From assembly GCA_949841235.1 (NCBI GenBank), contig CATKZA010000117.1, positions 1-6,204 of the forward strand: a stretch of 6,204 bases of DNA, in the 5' to 3' direction. Shown here one piece after another: positions 6,191-6,204 of this stretch. Origin of the DNA: an uncultured Clostridiaceae bacterium (lineage in GTDB: Bacteria > Bacillota > Clostridia > Lachnospirales > Lachnospiraceae). The number at the start of each line of letters is the position of its first letter. Positions within the stretch are counted from its first letter, which is position 1. The notes beneath the pieces are model-generated. The model searched no databases. It worked only from the letters and a program-made list of their open reading frames with translations, and was not told the origin of the DNA. A program made the position numbers and the translations under genes.

Positions 6191-6204
6191 AGGAAAAGTT
6201 TCCT
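6191..6204. repeat. Short inverted repeat AGGAAA-AG-TTTCCT at the right edge
   Basis: Perfect 6-bp arms flank a 2-base spacer, ending at the last base of the window. An A-rich tract precedes it (gaaaagg). It could be part of a longer hairpin or terminator of a gene lying to the right, but the window stops before that can be tested. The remaining 6147-6190 stretch shows no gene or recognisable element. Confidence 0.3.

Overview
The window looks like chromosomal DNA from a low-to-mid GC Firmicute, most probably a Clostridia/Lachnospiraceae-type gut anaerobe. The evidence is the addB-then-addA gene order, clean GGAG/AGGAGG Shine-Dalgarno sites, purine-rich coding strands and a DUF1848-family gene. 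The genus cannot be fixed from the sequence alone.

Layout. Positions 1-535 (+) hold the last ~175 codons of addB, the AddAB helicase-nuclease subunit that carries an iron-sulfur cluster; three of its cluster cysteines are visible. After an 80-bp gap, 616-4584 (+) is a complete addA encoding a UvrD-like SF1 helicase fused to a C-terminal RecB-like nuclease, with every key motif intact. After 41 bp, 4626-5558 (+) encodes a DUF1848 protein with a C-terminal CxxxCxxC radical-SAM-like cysteine cluster. Convergent to it, with the two genes overlapping by 6 bp, 5553-6092 (-) encodes a small 2H phosphoesterase of the 2'-5' RNA ligase-like family with two HxT motifs. Positions 6093-6204 are the upstream region of that gene.

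How the genes work together. AddA and AddB form the heterodimer that processes double-strand breaks for RecA-dependent recombination, the Gram-positive counterpart of RecBCD. The DUF1848 gene follows with no visible terminator and is probably cotranscribed; a link to DNA repair is only suggested by position. The minus-strand gene is a separate unit and is visibly AT-richer (sampled lines 33-40% GC, against up to 60% in addA).

Most notable points. (1) An in-frame array of 45-bp repeats, four full copies plus a partial one, lies inside addA exactly between helicase motifs III and IV. (2) A second, unrelated 45-bp tandem duplication forms the end of addB. (3) A 5-bp tandem duplication at the left edge of the window coincides with an in-frame stop in addB and may mark a frameshift, though the window edge prevents proof. 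No CRISPR array, RNA gene, mobile element or clearly new multi-gene system was seen.
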